From assembly GCA_030704615.1 (NCBI GenBank), contig CM060732.1, positions 33,461,053 through 33,525,052 of the forward strand: 64,000 nt of DNA, read 5' to 3'. A program made the position numbers and the translations under genes. The notes under the pieces are model-generated. The model ran no database searches. It was not told the DNA's origin and was given only the letters and a program-made list of their open reading frames with translations. Origin of the DNA: Takakia lepidozioides (lineage: Eukaryota > Streptophyta > Takakiopsida > Takakiales > Takakiaceae). This document shows, piece after piece, positions 47,881 through 60,140 of the stretch. How positions within the stretch are numbered: the first letter of the stretch is position 1; each line of letters opens with the position of its first letter.

Positions 47881-48560
47881 ATCCGGGGGATGGTCTCTGT
47901 CGGAGAGGTGCCGCCTCTCCGCCGCTCTGTTGGATATTCGGTGCCGAATTTCCGTCCCGGGGTTGAAATATGACTGCCAGGTTCCGACCTCTCCCCCCTC
48001 CCCGACTTCATTGGAACGGCCCCGAATTGAAATTCGGCGCCGTTTTCTCATTTGTGGAGGTTTTTATGTCGGCCAGTTTTCGCTCTGACACGCCGACAAC
48101 ACTTCCTTTGGGGGGGCCCGGATGGAAATTCGGCGCCGAATGGCCGTCCAGGGGATGTTCTCTGTCGCACACTGGCCGGCCTCTGTGCCCCAGGCGACTT
48201 CATCCGGGCGTCCCCTGTTCGATATTCGTTGCCGAATTTCCGTCCGGGGGTTGAAATGTGACAGCCAACTGCAGGCCACTCCCCCCTCCCCGACTGCATC
48301 CGAATCGCCCCGGATGGAAATTCGGCGCCGTTTTTCCATCTGGGGATGTTTTTATGCCGTCCAGTTTTCGGCCTGACCCCCGACACGACTCCCTTTGGGG
48401 GACCGGATGGAAATTCGGCGCCGAATCTCCATCCAGAAGATGTTATCTGTCGCACACACTCCGGCCTCTGCGCCCGAGGCGACTTCATCCGGGCTTCCTC
48501 TGTTGGATGTTGGGTGCCGAATTTCCATTCGGGGGTAGTAATGTGACGGCACGGTGCCGG
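47881..48560. repeat. Degenerate palindrome region upstream of the element 2 transposase
   Basis: Spaced GGAAATTCGGCGCCGAAT and related half-decayed palindromes (about 47,940, 48,030, 48,130, 48,230, 48,320, 48,420, 48,520) sit in three related blocks of about 190-290 bp that share GCGACTTCATCCGG and TTTTTATGYCGKCCAGTTTTC. Confidence 0.75.
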
Positions 48561-48830
48561 CTTATCCCCTTCAGCCGTCATCATCCGGACGGCCCCCCAC
48601 TTTCTGACTGCATACCGTTGGCAGTTATTGCGCAAAGACGAGGGCCGCATTCCGGAGACAAGGTTCATTAACACTCTGACTGTGGATTTTTGAGATAGTT
48701 GGCTCCCTGGATTTGGATCAGGCTTCGTCGCTCGGACAAATCGGCATCGCATTCATTCCCATCGCTGCACCCCCTTCTACCAGGGAGCTTCCCCGCACGC
48801 CATCCTGGCAGTCTTGTGTGCACATCTCCC
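48561..48830. other. Leader region of the element 2 transposase
   Basis: Free of palindromes. It is presumably promoter and leader for the ATG at 48,831. No TATA box recognised. Confidence 0.35.
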
Positions 48831-50485
48831 ATGGCGGAAAACCCGAGCGCTACAGTGTACTGCCCTCCTCACGAGCATAGAGCTTCATTTCCGTGCAGAG
48901 GGGACACCTGCCGGGTGATGGAGAAATATCTGTGCGTTCGATACCACCTGAAACCGGGGTCGGTTTTTTTGGAGGAGGAAAGGAAGGACTCAAACGGCCT
49001 TGTTGTCGAGAGTATTGTTGTGCTCCACGATGATTTCGGCGATGGCAGGGAATGGCGAGTTTCCACCATCGGACAGCGTCATATACAGGCTGTTGGGGAC
49101 TTCATTTGCCCGCCAAATGCACCGTCTATCCTGGCGCCTTCCACGAAACAATCCGCGAATCAGAGTGGGTACCTCAAAGAGAGAAGTCCGCAACGAAGTA
49201 AATCCAGAGCCGAACCCATCCATGAAGACGACCGAGAACCGGTTGTTCACAACCTGTCCGACTCAGACGAGGTCATGGAAGTTCCGAGGTCGTCCTGGAG
49301 ATCAGGCAAGTCCTCAATGGACGTCAGTGGAGGAGGGAGTCATATTCCCAGCACGAGCACCGCAGTTCGATCTATTCTAGAAATTCTGCGAGGGCTTCAC
49401 CTGAAAGGACACCGGTCGGAGCTGGCCGGGCTGGACTACAGCAAGTTCGCAATTAAATCGGTTACATGCCTTCCCGCCGACGTCGACGGTAATGTCTTCT
49501 TTGAGTTCCCTCCTCGGGCGGACTACTCGAGGGCGTCCGGAATGTTGACAGATATGGATAGAAAACATGACGGTCATCCTTGGTGCGTTACCAAAACCAC
49601 CAGCATGAAGATGCTTGATGGTGTGCGGGTGCGCTACGTTGTTTGTGCGGGCGCGTTGCGGTGTTTCTCCCCACTTGCTTCCACTTTAAATCCAGAGGTC
49701 ACAGGAACGAGACCGATTGGACAGGCACAGCTCACCAACCATTTCGAGCTCAGGAGAAGGTTCCGAACTCCACATTTAAGTGTGCGCATTGCAAAGAACC
49801 ACCACACTGCATGTCTGTTTGTAATGCCAAGCAGTTCTATGTGTTGCACCGTTTCCCTGACCTCACCCGAGCTTGCATACACGTTGGTTCCCATTGTCAC
49901 AAATTGGCGAGGGGGAACTCGCGGGAGGCTGCCCACGAAGCAGAGCAGCTCGTTCAGGAGGAGGTTAAGTTGAGACCGGGTGCCAAACCCAAACAGATAC
50001 AGCTCCAAGCCGCCCATAAGATGGCATTGGCCAGAATTATGTCGGAAGACGGCTCGGATAGAGTTCCTCTCGACGAGAAGGAAATGGAGGCATTGCTCGA
50101 GTCGGTGTCCCACGTATGTTCACCGAATGTCCGAAACCACATTGTCTCTTGCAAACAGAAAATTGGGCGTGGCTCGGATATGCACTCCATTCTGGAGGTG
50201 AAGCGACGATGTGGATATGACTACATTCATGGAAGTAGGTTTCCAGGACAAGGGACTGAGGCAGATCGTTGTTTCGTATTCAAAATGTCCACGTGTGGAC
50301 CTGGCAGTGGCGTCGAACTGGTCGACAGGATGACGAGTGGGAACTTGTCAAACAGTTGGGTCATGTTCGACCATATCAAGCGAATTACAAATCACCAGTG
50401 GGTTACAATGGGTGCACATGTCTACGACACCCACTGCAGGATGCTAATGACAATTGCTATTTGTGAGATGAAAGGAGAGGACACA

Positions 50486-50490
50486 CAATC
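50486..50490. repeat. Target duplication CAATC, left of the Ty3 element
   Basis: CAATC is repeated at 57,446-57,450 just after the 3' LTR. Confidence 0.9.
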
Positions 50491-51211
50491 TGTCGCGGCC
50501 CTTTGCCTTGAGGGCAGGGGGTCGGGACACATGAGGGGCTGCCCCTGTGGTGGGGGCAGCGGCGGCGATAGGTATGGGGGGCTGAAGCACCCTTGAGTGC
50601 CCAAGGCACTCAAGGAGGCGGAGGCGCTCACTAGGTGGAGCCCCGCACACCGGGTTGCGGTAGAGGTGGCTCCACAAGGGGTGGTGGTAGCTTAGTGGGA
50701 CTTAGTGGGGGTGGCATAGGACTCACCATGGGGTGGAGACCTCGAGGTGGGAGTCGTGGGGAGTCTTGGGACTCATCACGGTCCATTGGGGCCGCGGTGA
50801 GTGGGCCAAGACTCACCGCGACTCACCACCGGGAGTCGAGGGTTTTCGTGGTGGTTCGCCATAAAATGGCATGGCTGGTTATGAAACCCCCGCGGACAGC
50901 TACAGAAGTATATATAGGGAGTAGTAACCCCGAGAACGGTGCAAGCCCGTTGGTGACCAAAACTAGTGAGTAAGCGAGCGAGCCGGAAAGCGACCAAAGA
51001 GTGGGGAGCTGTTCCGGACTGCCATCTACCAAAGGGAATTCTCCTAGTCCCAAATAGGTGGAGGGTTTAGAGGGAAGCGAAGGGGACCGTTATGTCCCGG
51101 TGAGCAGCCGAAACTCCAAGTTGGCCCGCGGCCAGGTTGGGAGTCAGGCGCGCGCATCAAAGCGAGTAACTATGACTTGAAGGGGAGTTTATCGAATCGA
51201 GGTGTGCGACA
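50491..51211 (+). repeat. 5' LTR
   Basis: 721 bp, TG...CA ends. A TATA-like TATATATAGGG occurs at about 50,909-50,919. Confidence 0.92.
50909..50917 (+). promoter_or_regulatory. LTR TATA box
   Basis: TATATATAG within the 5' LTR, repeated in the 3' LTR near 57,141. It is the likely start region for the retroelement transcript. Confidence 0.6.
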
Positions 51212-51213
51212 CT

Positions 51214-51225
51214 TGGTATCAGAGC
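51214..51225 (+). other. Primer binding site, initiator Met tRNA
   Basis: TGGTATCAGAGC lies two bases after the 5' LTR. It is complementary to the 3' end of plant initiator methionine tRNA, the common primer of plant Ty3 and Ty1 elements. Confidence 0.9.
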
Positions 51226-51266
51226 TTAGAGTTCAGTACGCGATCGTCCTTGGGATTGGCCTCATC

Positions 51267-52400
51267 ATGGGGTCGGGCAAGCCGAAGCGAAAGCGGAACG
51301 GCCCAAAAGATGATGACCCCGGTGAGCCCGATGGGGGCGACGTGTCACCGAGGCGGCCGTTTGAGGAAGCGATTAATGTTTCCGAAAACGAGGCCGCTCA
51401 GGAGCGGGAGGAATCCGAGGAGTCGGAGCCCGAGGAATCTTTGAGAGCTCCGACAAACCAAGAGATGCCTCCCATGCCGGCAGCCTTTTGGGAAGGGTTG
51501 TTGGCGCAGTTGGCGGGACGTTGAAAGACGTGTTGAAGGCGGCTAATGCCACTTCCACCAAGGCAAAGTTTAAGGTGAAGCCTAAGGAACCCGCACCTTC
51601 GAGGGCGTTCGAAACCGGAAGGCACTCAACACCTGGCTCCTGGAGCTAGAGCAGTACTTCCGGGCGCCAAGTTGAGTGACGAGGATCGGGTGGAAGTGGC
51701 TCCCACCTATTTGAGGGGCTATGCTCAACAATGGTGGCAGAAACGCCTTCACGACCGAGGCCCAAGCCCGGAAACCTTGAACTGGAGTGAGTTCAAGGAA
51801 TTGATGAAGAGACAGTTTGTGCCCCTCAACGCATCCTGGCTTGCCCGGGACAAGATGAGGAATTTGAAGCAAACAGATGACATTCGGGGGTATGTCCAGG
51901 CTTTCAATGTGCTGTTGCTCGAAGTCGCGGACATGGCAGAACCAGAAATGGTCTTCAACTTTGTGGCGGGACTGGCCCCATGGGCTAGGCGGAAGTTGGA
52001 GGAGAAGCCACCCAAGACTTTGAACGAGGCAATTGAGAGAGCTGAATGTTTCTCGGATGTCCCTAGGGGTGAGAGACAAGGCCGTACGGAGCTGAACCAC
52101 AAGAAGACCCGGCGGGAAGGTGACTCCTCCCGACCGGAAAAGAAGTGGGATAGGCCACGCGGCGAAAATGGCACGTGGAAATCGAAGGGAGGTCCCTCAC
52201 ACTCAAGGCGGCACCCGGTGCTTCGAAAGGAAAAGCGGGTGGAGCGACTTATGGCGGACAGAAGGCGACCTTTGATGGAGTGTGTTTCAATTGCGGGGAG
52301 CCCGGGCACATGGCCAAGAAGTGCACGAAGCCCCGGCAATTGAACATGACTCGGGCGACCACGGAGCTGTCGAAGATACCATCAGTCGCTTGGTGGAAGC
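51267..52400 (+). pseudogene. Gag of the Ty3/gypsy element, frame-shifted
   Basis: ATG 51,267 begins a basic then acidic N terminus (MGSGKPKRKRNG). After a frame change near 51,520 the capsid-type segment has YLRGYAQQWWQKRL, FKELMKRQFVP and DIRGYVQAFNVLLLEVADM (retrotransposon gag type). A further change leads to the zinc knuckle CFNCGEPGHMAKKC near 52,285. The zinc knuckle is intact CCHC. Confidence 0.85.
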
Positions 52401-52415
52401 GGTGGTCGCCAGGAC

Positions 52416-55400
52416 TTGCAAGGTAGGCAATTTTCTTGTGAGTTGTATCAGGAAACTGGCGCCTTACGAAAAGGGAGTCAGTTATTGTTCGTGGATGGGA
52501 TAATATCCGGAACTAATGTGTCGTTGTTGGTGGACACAGGAGCGTCGCACTCCTTCATGACGCCGGCGGCGGCGCGAAAGTTGGGACTCCCGACAAGTGA
52601 CGGGGGGCCTCTATTGAGGTGCGCTCTGCCAAAGGAGAACCTCAGTTGGCGACAAGGTTGGCGTTTGATGTTCCTCTTCAACTGGGGAGTTGGGAGGGAC
52701 GTGAGAACTTCACTATCTGCGAGATCGATGGAGTGGATCTCATTTTGGGAATGACCTTTTTTGAGCAAATCCGGAGCGGTCATAGATGGCCACAAGAGAG
52801 TAGTCACGCTGCCATTGGGAATGGTGGCGAGGTTTTACGAGTGTCGGAAACGCCCAAATCCGTGGGAGGGCGAATAAACCTTCTATCAGCAAAGGAGTGG
52901 GCCGTGGAGGAGACACACGAGTCCCAGTTTTTGCTTTACATTAGAGAAGTGAAAGGAGAAGGCGATGGGGAGCCGAGCCAGATTGATCAAGGGATTTTGG
53001 AGAAATACCAGGATGTGATGCCGGAGGATTTACCAAGCGCTTGCCACCGCGCGAAGAGGAGTTGACCACAAAATTGAGGTGATACCGGGATCGGAACCGC
53101 CTGCCAAGGCGCCCTACCGGTTGAGCCACAAAGAGTTGGTCGAGCTGAAGACTCAGCTCAAAGATCTAATGTCAAAGGGGTACATCCGGCCGAGTAAGTC
53201 ACCTTACGGAGCCCCGGTGCTATTTGCAGACAAGAAGGATGGGACGCTGCGGATGTGTGTCGATTACAGGGCTCTGAATAAGGTGACTATCAAAAACCGT
53301 ACCCTTTGCCAAGGATCGACGACCTCTTCGATCGGTTGGCAGGAGCGAAGTATTTCAGCCGGATCGACTTGCGCTCCGGCTATCACCAAATTCGGGTGGC
53401 GAAGGAGATGAGGAGAAGACCGCGTGCAGGACAAGGTATGGTTCATATGAGTTCTTGGTGATGCCTTTTGGGCTCACCAATGCACCAGCGACATTTAGCA
53501 CGCTGATGAACAGCCTTTTCCAGGAGTGGTTGGATGACTTTTGTGATCGTGTACATCGACGACATCTTGGTGTACTCGAAAACAAAGGAGGAGCACCTGG
53601 AGCACCTCAAAAGGGTGTTCCAAAAATTGCGAGAAGGGAAGCTGTATGCCAAAGCTTCAAAGTGCGAATTCGGGTCACAAAAGTGGAGTTCTTGGGGCAC
53701 GTGATTACACAGGATGGGATCAAAATGGATGACAGAAAGGTGAGGGCGATCTTGGACTGGGAGCCTCCGACTTCGGTCCCGGGAGTGCGATCCTTCCTAG
53801 GACTCGCCTCCTATTACCGGAAGTATGTGAGAAATTTCGCCAAGATCGCGGGGCCGCTGTCGGACCTTCTGTGTAAATCCAAAGTCTGGGTATGGAACAC
53901 ATTTTGTGGCCAAGCTTTTGCTGAATTGAAGCAGCGGATGACGGAAGCTCCAGTCTTAAAAATCCCGGAGTTCGATCGTCCGTTTGAGATTCATACAGAT
54001 GCATCGGACTTCGCAATTGGGGGTGTACTTATGCAAGATGGACGTCCAGTGGCTTACGAAAGTAAGAAACTGAATGAAGTGGAGCGACGGTGGCCGACGC
54101 ACGAAAAAGAGATGAAGGCGGTGGTACATTGCCTTGAACTCTGGCGCCACTATGTTGGTTCCAACCCAGTGAAGGTGTTCACGGACAATGTCACGGTGAA
54201 GTATTTTGCCACGCAGCCCAAGTTGTCCCCAAAACAACTTAGGTGGCAAGATACTTTGGCAGTGTTCGACGTGGATATCCAGTACAAACCGGACGGGACA
54301 ATGTGTGGCCGATGCTTTAAGTAGAAAGCAGCAGCTCTTGTTGGTGTACAAGGGCGAGACGGCGCTCCAAAGGAAGATCCGGAAGGCTTGCCGAAGGATG
54401 AGCTGGCAAAGTGCGTGATGCAGACTTGAGAATGGGGGTTAAATCGCAGTTCCTTGCAAAAACGGACTGCTCCGGTATAAGCAAAAACGTCTCTATGTGC
54501 CAAAGGGAGGGATCAGGGATAGTCTCTTGAGAGAATGCCATGATAGCCCGCTTGCGGGCCACGGTGGAGCCAAGCGCACTGCGGCACTCTTGAAGAAAGA
54601 GTATTTCTGGCCCAAACTGAGGGAGGAGGCAGAGGAGTATGTAAAGACATGCACCACATGCCAACAAAACCGGAGCGAGTATAAAAAGCAAGCGGGGCTG
54701 TTACAACCCTTGGCCGATTCCAGAGGGGACTTGGGAAAGCGTCTCGATGGATTTCATGACTGCTATGCCGCTGTCAAAAGGATTCGATGCAATCATGGTG
54801 GTGGTAGATAGGTTCAGTAAAATGGCCCATTTCATCCCCACCAAGGAGACGGCTACTGCGCAGGAGACAGGGCGACTTTACTTCGCCCACGTCTTAAAGC
54901 ATCATGGAGTCCCGAAGGATATTGTCTCGGACGCGCGACCCAAAGTTTACGAGTAAATTCTGGAGAGCACTTTGGAAGAAGATGGGGACGAGGCTGAAGA
55001 TGAGCACCGCCTTCCGACCTACGACGGACGGCCAAACGAAAGAGTGAATTCCGTAGTGAAGCAATTCTTGCGGAATTACGTGTCGGCAGACCAATCAAAC
55101 ACTTAGACGCGGCATAGTTCTGTTATAATAACACATAACACTCCGCGACGGAGTTTCCCCTTTTGTGTTGGTCTATGGAAAAGCACCTCTGGTGCCGACA
55201 AGTTGGGCCGCCCAGGACGTTGAGGAACCGGCAGTAGCGGCGGTACTGGAAGAACGCGAGCGTTTGTTGAAGCTCGCAAAGTACAACATTGCCAAAGCTA
55301 GGAAACGGTATGAAAGGCAGGCGAATCGGAAGCGGAGGGTAGTGAAGTTTTGAGGCAGGCACAGAGTCTGGTTGAACATCAAGAATTTTCGACTACCTCC

Positions 55401-55819
55401 GGAAATGAGTCCGAATTCGTACCTCCGTATGCGGGTCCCTTTCGCATTCGGAGGGTGTATGATGGATGCATGTGTAGATTGAGCTCCAGCAAACAGCAAG
55501 GTGCACCCAGTATTCCATGTCTCCCTTTTTAAGCCTTACTTCAAAGATGAAGCACGTCCGAATCGGCAGCAAGTGTTGCGTCCGCCACCTATGCTGTTGG
55601 ATCAATGAAAATGAACCCGAGTACGAGGTGGAGGCAATACTTAAGTCGATGAGGTTCAAGAAACCGAGAAACGGAGTATCTCGTCAAATGGACGGCTATC
55701 AATCTTGTGGAGGCATCTTGGTGCGTGCCTCAGAAATGGGAACCGCATCAGAAATGGGAAACGCATCCGAGGCAGTTGCAGCGTTCGAAGGGCGACCTCA
55801 AAAGCGGAAGAAGCGTTGA
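52416..55819 (+). pseudogene. Pol of the Ty3/gypsy element, frame-shifted
   Basis: Protease DTGASHSFM is near 52,533. RT has [20 protein letters not shown] near 53,220, [13 protein letters not shown] near 53,458 and [10 protein letters not shown] near 53,553 in a different frame. RNase H has HTDASDFAIGG and KKLNEVERRWPTHEKEMKAV. Integrase has an HHCC finger (HDSPLAGHGG...CTTCQQNR) near 54,540-54,670, VVDRFSKMAHFIPTK near 54,800 and FRPTTDGQ near 55,010. A C-terminal chromodomain (EVEAILKSMRF, then YLVKW and EASW in another frame) spans about 55,620-55,725. At least six single-base frame changes are present. The chromodomain places it among chromoviruses; integrase chromodomains are known to guide insertion to particular chromatin. 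Confidence 0.85.
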
Positions 55820-56724
55820 TGGGGACATCAACCTTGGAGCGTGGGGGAGGAAATGCATGCTTAGCCCGGTTTAGCTAGCTCAGGAATCCGATTGCAAAAA
55901 CTTGTATTGTACAAAAATTTGTGATAAAGGAAATGGGTTCCAAATATTGTGCGTCCTATTGTGTTTGGAATGGTGATGCATGGTGTGGTTGGCTGGTGTG
56001 TAGAATGCATGCTAGCTTACAAAAGTGGGAGAGGTAAATTGGGTTAATCGTGTGTTTGCGCAGTGCCGAAATCGGTGACTCCCATCCAAGGGGCAAGGAA
56101 ACTTGCGCCTTATTTGGGAGTTCAAGTGCTAGTGCGCACCTGGCGCGTGCGCGTACTATAACTGCGCTACCGAGGGGGTTGCCTTGTAGTGCGGGCTAAC
56201 GCGGAAGCTACGTGCTTCCGTTCACGTACTATAATCGTGTAGCCTCGGGACGAAGTCGTAGTGCGGCTTCGGCGTGTTCCCGTACCTCAGGCCAGCATTC
56301 CAAGGCGGACCCAATTGTAGTGATTGGGGCGCACGGTTGGTTCAAGGTTATCTTCCTAGTCAAAGAGGGTTCCAGGTGAACCCTTGCTCAAGGTGATGCC
56401 AAAAGCGGCATCATGAGCGATCGCAAGCAATGTTGTTGCAGTAAGGCGATTCGATCCTCGGGGAGGATCGTTCCTTGGCCTTGAAGTAGGCCAAGAAGAG
56501 TGCACTGGGAGGAGCTGGAGAGGCTCCACCCTTGGCCGGGACTTGGAGGAAGTCGGCCGAACTAGCTAGTGGAGAGTGGAGTCAAGTGTGGGGTTTGGTT
56601 CTTTGCCATGGGACGCCATGGTACGGAAACAAACTCCTTGATGTGGGACGCCACAACTTGGATGTTCGTTTCTACAAAATGGACAAGTCGATGAGGACAT
56701 CGACTCCCTGTTGGTAGGGGTGTG
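55820..56724. other. Ty3 element 3' untranslated region
   Basis: No gene. It holds a direct near-repeat around CGTACTATAA (about 56,150 and 56,225). A weak polypurine tract (GGTAGGGG) lies just before the 3' LTR. Confidence 0.5.
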
Positions 56725-57445
56725 TGTCGCGGCCCTTTGCCTTGAGGGCAGGGGGTCGGGACACATGAGGGGCTGCCCGTGGTGGGGGCAGCGGCGGCGA
56801 TAGGTATGGGGGGCTGAAGCACCCTTGAGTGCCCAAGGCACTCAAGGAGGCGGAGGCGCTCACTAGGTGGAGCCCCGCACACCGGGTTGCGGTGGAGGTG
56901 GCTCCACAAGGGGTGGTGGTAGCTTAGTGGGACTTAGTGGGGGTGGCATAGGACTCACCATGGGGTGGAGACCTCGAGGTGGGAGTCGTGGGGAGTCTTG
57001 GGACTCATCACGGTCCATTGGGGCCGCGGTGAGTGGGCCAAGACTCACCGCGACTCACCACCGGGAGTCGAGGGTTTTCGTGGTGGTTCGCCATAAAATG
57101 GCATGGCTGGTTATGAAACCCCCGCGGACAGCTACAGAAGTATATATAGGGAGTAGTAACCCCGAGAACGGTGCAAGCCCGTTGGTGACCAAAAACTAGT
57201 GAGTAAGCGAGCGAGCCGGAAAGCGACCAAAGAGTGGGGAGCTGTTCCGGACTGCCATCTACCAAGGGAATTCTCCTAGTCCCAAATAGGTGGAGGGTTT
57301 AGAGGGAAGCGGAAGGGGACCGTTATGTCCCGGTGAGCAGCCGAAACTCCAAGTTGGCCCGGCGGCCAGGTTGGGAGTCAGGCGCGCGCATCAAAGCGAG
57401 TAACTATGACTTGAAGGGGAGTTTATCGAATCGAGGTGTGCGACA
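56725..57445 (+). repeat. 3' LTR
   Basis: 721 bp, about 99% identical to the 5' LTR by eye. Confidence 0.92.
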
Positions 57446-59534
57446 CAATCGGAGATGCTTCTTTGGCAGGGAATAAACGAACAGATGGCCAAGGCGGGAT
57501 TGCCCCCTCCCAATTTCCGTGGTTTCATGGCGGACAACGCACAAGCAAATTGGGCTGCCATCCGAAGGGTGTACGGGCAAGACCCCAATGTTCCCATGGA
57601 AGGCAAGGAGAGATCTTGTGGGTTCCACTTTCTGCAGAGCCTTTCGCAGTACACAACCAGGCTCGTGGCGCCAGATTTCAGAGAGGAGCACCGTTCCATG
57701 TGCCTTGCGTGGAAGCGCGCTCCCACCTTGGATGATGCAGAGACACAGTTTGCATGCATACGGGCTTGGTGGACATCGTCAGGTGCTGTAAGGAAATCAG
57801 ACGAAGGAGCAATGGTCAGTTGGCTAGCATGGTGGCATTATCGTTTCCTCCAGTTCGGCGACTATATGCGGGAGGTGAGTTGCACGAATTCGCGTCCCGT
57901 TGGATATTATTCTTGGCCATATTTGTAACTTGCTTGTAACCTCAACATGTGCTTGTGCAGGAAATGTGTCTCGACTCCGACACCGACATGCCCACGACAA
58001 ACATGGCCGAATCAGTGCACTCTTCCTGGCGTGCCTCCTCTGCGGCGCATCTGGTGGACATCCTCACTGCCACAACGGAGGACATTGTGAGGTCAATTAT
58101 GCAGCAATGCAGGTACAACGAGTTCTTGAAAGGGAAACAGTGGGGCTTGGGGCCGGACAGGCAGGAAATGCTGATGCGGACTGCCTCCAGATCGAAGAAT
58201 CCTCGGAAGTGGGCGGCGGCCTTGCGAGAGGGCCTTCGGGACACGCCATTGCTGCGAAGAGGCCAACATTTGGAAGGAGATGTTCATACCCGTCCAGTGA
58301 GACGAAGACTTGACGAGGCACCTGGCGGAGAAGAGGATTCATGGCGAGCTGACAAGAATATTCGCACGCTCCCTCGTGGTCCGGTGATGTTGTCCGAGGA
58401 GGTCTCGTCGAGCACCGGAAGTCCTGCACGTTCAAGATCGCCATCTCCTTTGAGCACAGGGCGCGTGCCCCGGCAACATAACGAGCCATCTGTAGTAAAA
58501 CAATACAACATTCCCATTGTGGAGACAAGAGTGTCGGAGTCACAGTGGAGAATTGCGAGGACATTGCCGGCATTTCGAGGGAAGTGTTGCGCCATCCGGG
58601 TGGATACGAGAGCACGCTGTGGTGAGATGATTCGGAGGAACCCACACGGTGCTGTACCTGCACCTTGTTTCAGCGGCAGATTTTTGACTCCCACATTTGC
58701 TCACGCCACAACGCAGACATTTTGGTTCTGTAGGCACGACATAATGACCTGTGTATTTGGCAAGCCCAAGTACGGGATTCAGGGAATGCCGGAGCCTCCG
58801 GGCGTCTGGCCTGTTGCACCGGGTTGCAGCCTCTCTCAGAATGAGGCGGATGCTCTATCTGCAGCAGGATTTCGAATGGTGCAACGCACAGACATCCCGG
58901 CCCACGCATTTCCGGTTCCTCAGACCCAGCCATTGCATACTGCTCGGTCCAGTAGAGACGGATTGGACAATTCTGCACATCCCACAATGCGATTCGGAAG
59001 AGTGAAGAGACGACACCCTCCCAACAAGTTGAATGAGACTCGGATTGCCAATGCTCTTGGGATGGCTTGCACTATTCAGAGCTCCGTGGACGTACCCCCA
59101 CCCGGCCTTGGGCGTGTGTATCGGATGGCAACGGCCGGCTCGGCTGTACGCGACGATGTATACACAATTACGATTGGAGTGGAGCCGACTTGCAACTGTA
59201 CGGACTTCTCGTTGATGGAAGCAAAGAAGGGTTCGAAGTATTATCCGTGCAAGCATCTGTATTACATTTACCTCAAGAGGTTGAGATGAACGTGACTATT
59301 GATGACTTTATTCATGCACCGGCGTTGAGCGTGAACGAGCTGCACAAACTCCTTCTTAGGGATTCCAGAAATCATTGATGGGGCAAACGGAATCCTCCAT
59401 ATGGATATTTTCAAATGCATTTTGCTGTATCAGACTTTTTTTTGCAGTGTAATGAAATGCACCCCAAAACTCCTGGAATGAGGCAATATTCCATTCAAAC
59501 TGAGATCCAACAGAAGCAGTTCTGGGGCCATTTC

Positions 59535-59900
59535 TGGAAAAATGGCGCCGAATTACTCTTTTTGGGGCCGAAAACTCGCTAAGTCCCAACATGCACTGGT
59601 ACCTGTGTTTGGGAAAATGGCGCCGAATTTCTCTTTTTGGGGCCGAAAACTGGCTAAGTCCCAACATGCACTGGTACCGTGTCTGGAAAAATGGCGCCGA
59701 ATTTCTCTTTTTTTTGGGCCGAAAACTGGCTAAGTCCGAACATGCACTGGAAAAATGGCGCCGAATTACCTGTCATGAGGGGACCTATAGCCGCGGAATT
59801 CGGCACCATTTTTCGCCAGAGAGACCTATTGCCGCGAAATACGTCGCCGTTTTTTCAGGTTACGGACCCTATTACCGCGAAATTCGGCGCCATATTTGCA
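59535..59900. repeat. Palindrome array after the element 2 transposase
   Basis: AAAATGGCGCCGAATT-type half-palindromes occur at 59544, 59619, 59693 and 59757 (steps 75, 74, 64), then decayed copies at 59802 and 59886. Spacers share GCTAAGTCCCAACATGCACT with the intron 6 array. Confidence 0.8.
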
Positions 59901-59914
59901 CATGTCGCTAGGAA

Positions 59915-60131
59915 TTGGCATGAGCGGAAGACAAAATATCATGAGCACAACTGTCAAAAGTGCAATTTTCCTTCAAGGGGCCGAATAATATATTTTTGTT
60001 TTTTCTGACACATTGCATTAAATTATTGTTTTTTATTGTTTTTTATTTTCGAAATTTGTACTTCTGCTCATGAAAACCGATTGTGTTACTACTCTGCTCA
60101 TGCCGCTCATGCTCATGAAATAGCAAACCTC
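59915..60131. repeat. Right terminal region of element 2
   Basis: CATGAGC/GCTCATG copies at about 59,920, 59,940, 60,065 and 60,095-60,118 run into the terminal repeat CTCATGAAATAGCAAACCTC. The middle is AT-rich with no gene. Confidence 0.8.
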
Positions 60132-60140
60132 TCGCATTGT
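60132..60140. repeat. Target duplication, right of element 2
   Basis: TCGCATTGT, identical to 38,581-38,589. Confidence 0.9.

Larger units (their letters stand above)
50491..57445 (+). mobile_element. Chromodomain Ty3/gypsy retrotransposon
   Basis: 6,955 bp with 721-bp LTRs (TGTCGCGG...GTGCGACA), a CAATC target duplication, and gag, zinc knuckle, protease, RT, RNase H, integrase and chromodomain in Ty3/gypsy order. By eye the LTRs differ by one substitution and five short length changes, four of them single-base changes in short runs of one base, so the insertion is recent. The internal frames are broken repeatedly despite this. Confidence 0.92.
48831..59377 (+). pseudogene. SWIM-finger transposase of element 2, interrupted by a Ty3 element
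   Basis: Coding parts are 48,831-50,490, then 57,451-57,874 and, after an intron (GTGAGT...GTGCAG, 57,875-57,960), 57,961-59,289. Homology to the element 1 protein continues to 59,377 after one base change that makes a TGA. Visible motifs are CAHCKEPPHCMSVC, ICEMKGEDTQS (split point), FMADNAQANW, CGFHFLQS and SWIM CNC...YPCKH near 59,190-59,260. The Ty3 insertion sits between GEDTQ and SEMLLW; removing it with one CAATC copy leaves the frame intact. A further frame change lies near 49,670 in a C run. This copy cannot make a full protein, so element 2 would depend on transposase from elsewhere. Confidence 0.85.
38590..60131. mobile_element. Element 2: relative of element 1, nested in element 3
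   Basis: Inverted ends GGGGGCTGCTATTTCATGAG (left) and, reversed, GAGGTTTGCTATTTCATGAG (right) are flanked by TCGCATTGT. These ends equal those of element 1 in swapped orientation. Contents are the ParB-like/methyltransferase gene (minus, 38,826-45,439), palindrome arrays (45.7-48.6 kb) and the SWIM-finger transposase (plus, 48,831-59,377), itself split by a Ty3/gypsy element. Without that 6.96-kb insertion plus one 5-bp duplication it is about 14.6 kb, close to element 1. The target was the zinc-finger coding region of the element 3 transposase. Confidence 0.9.
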
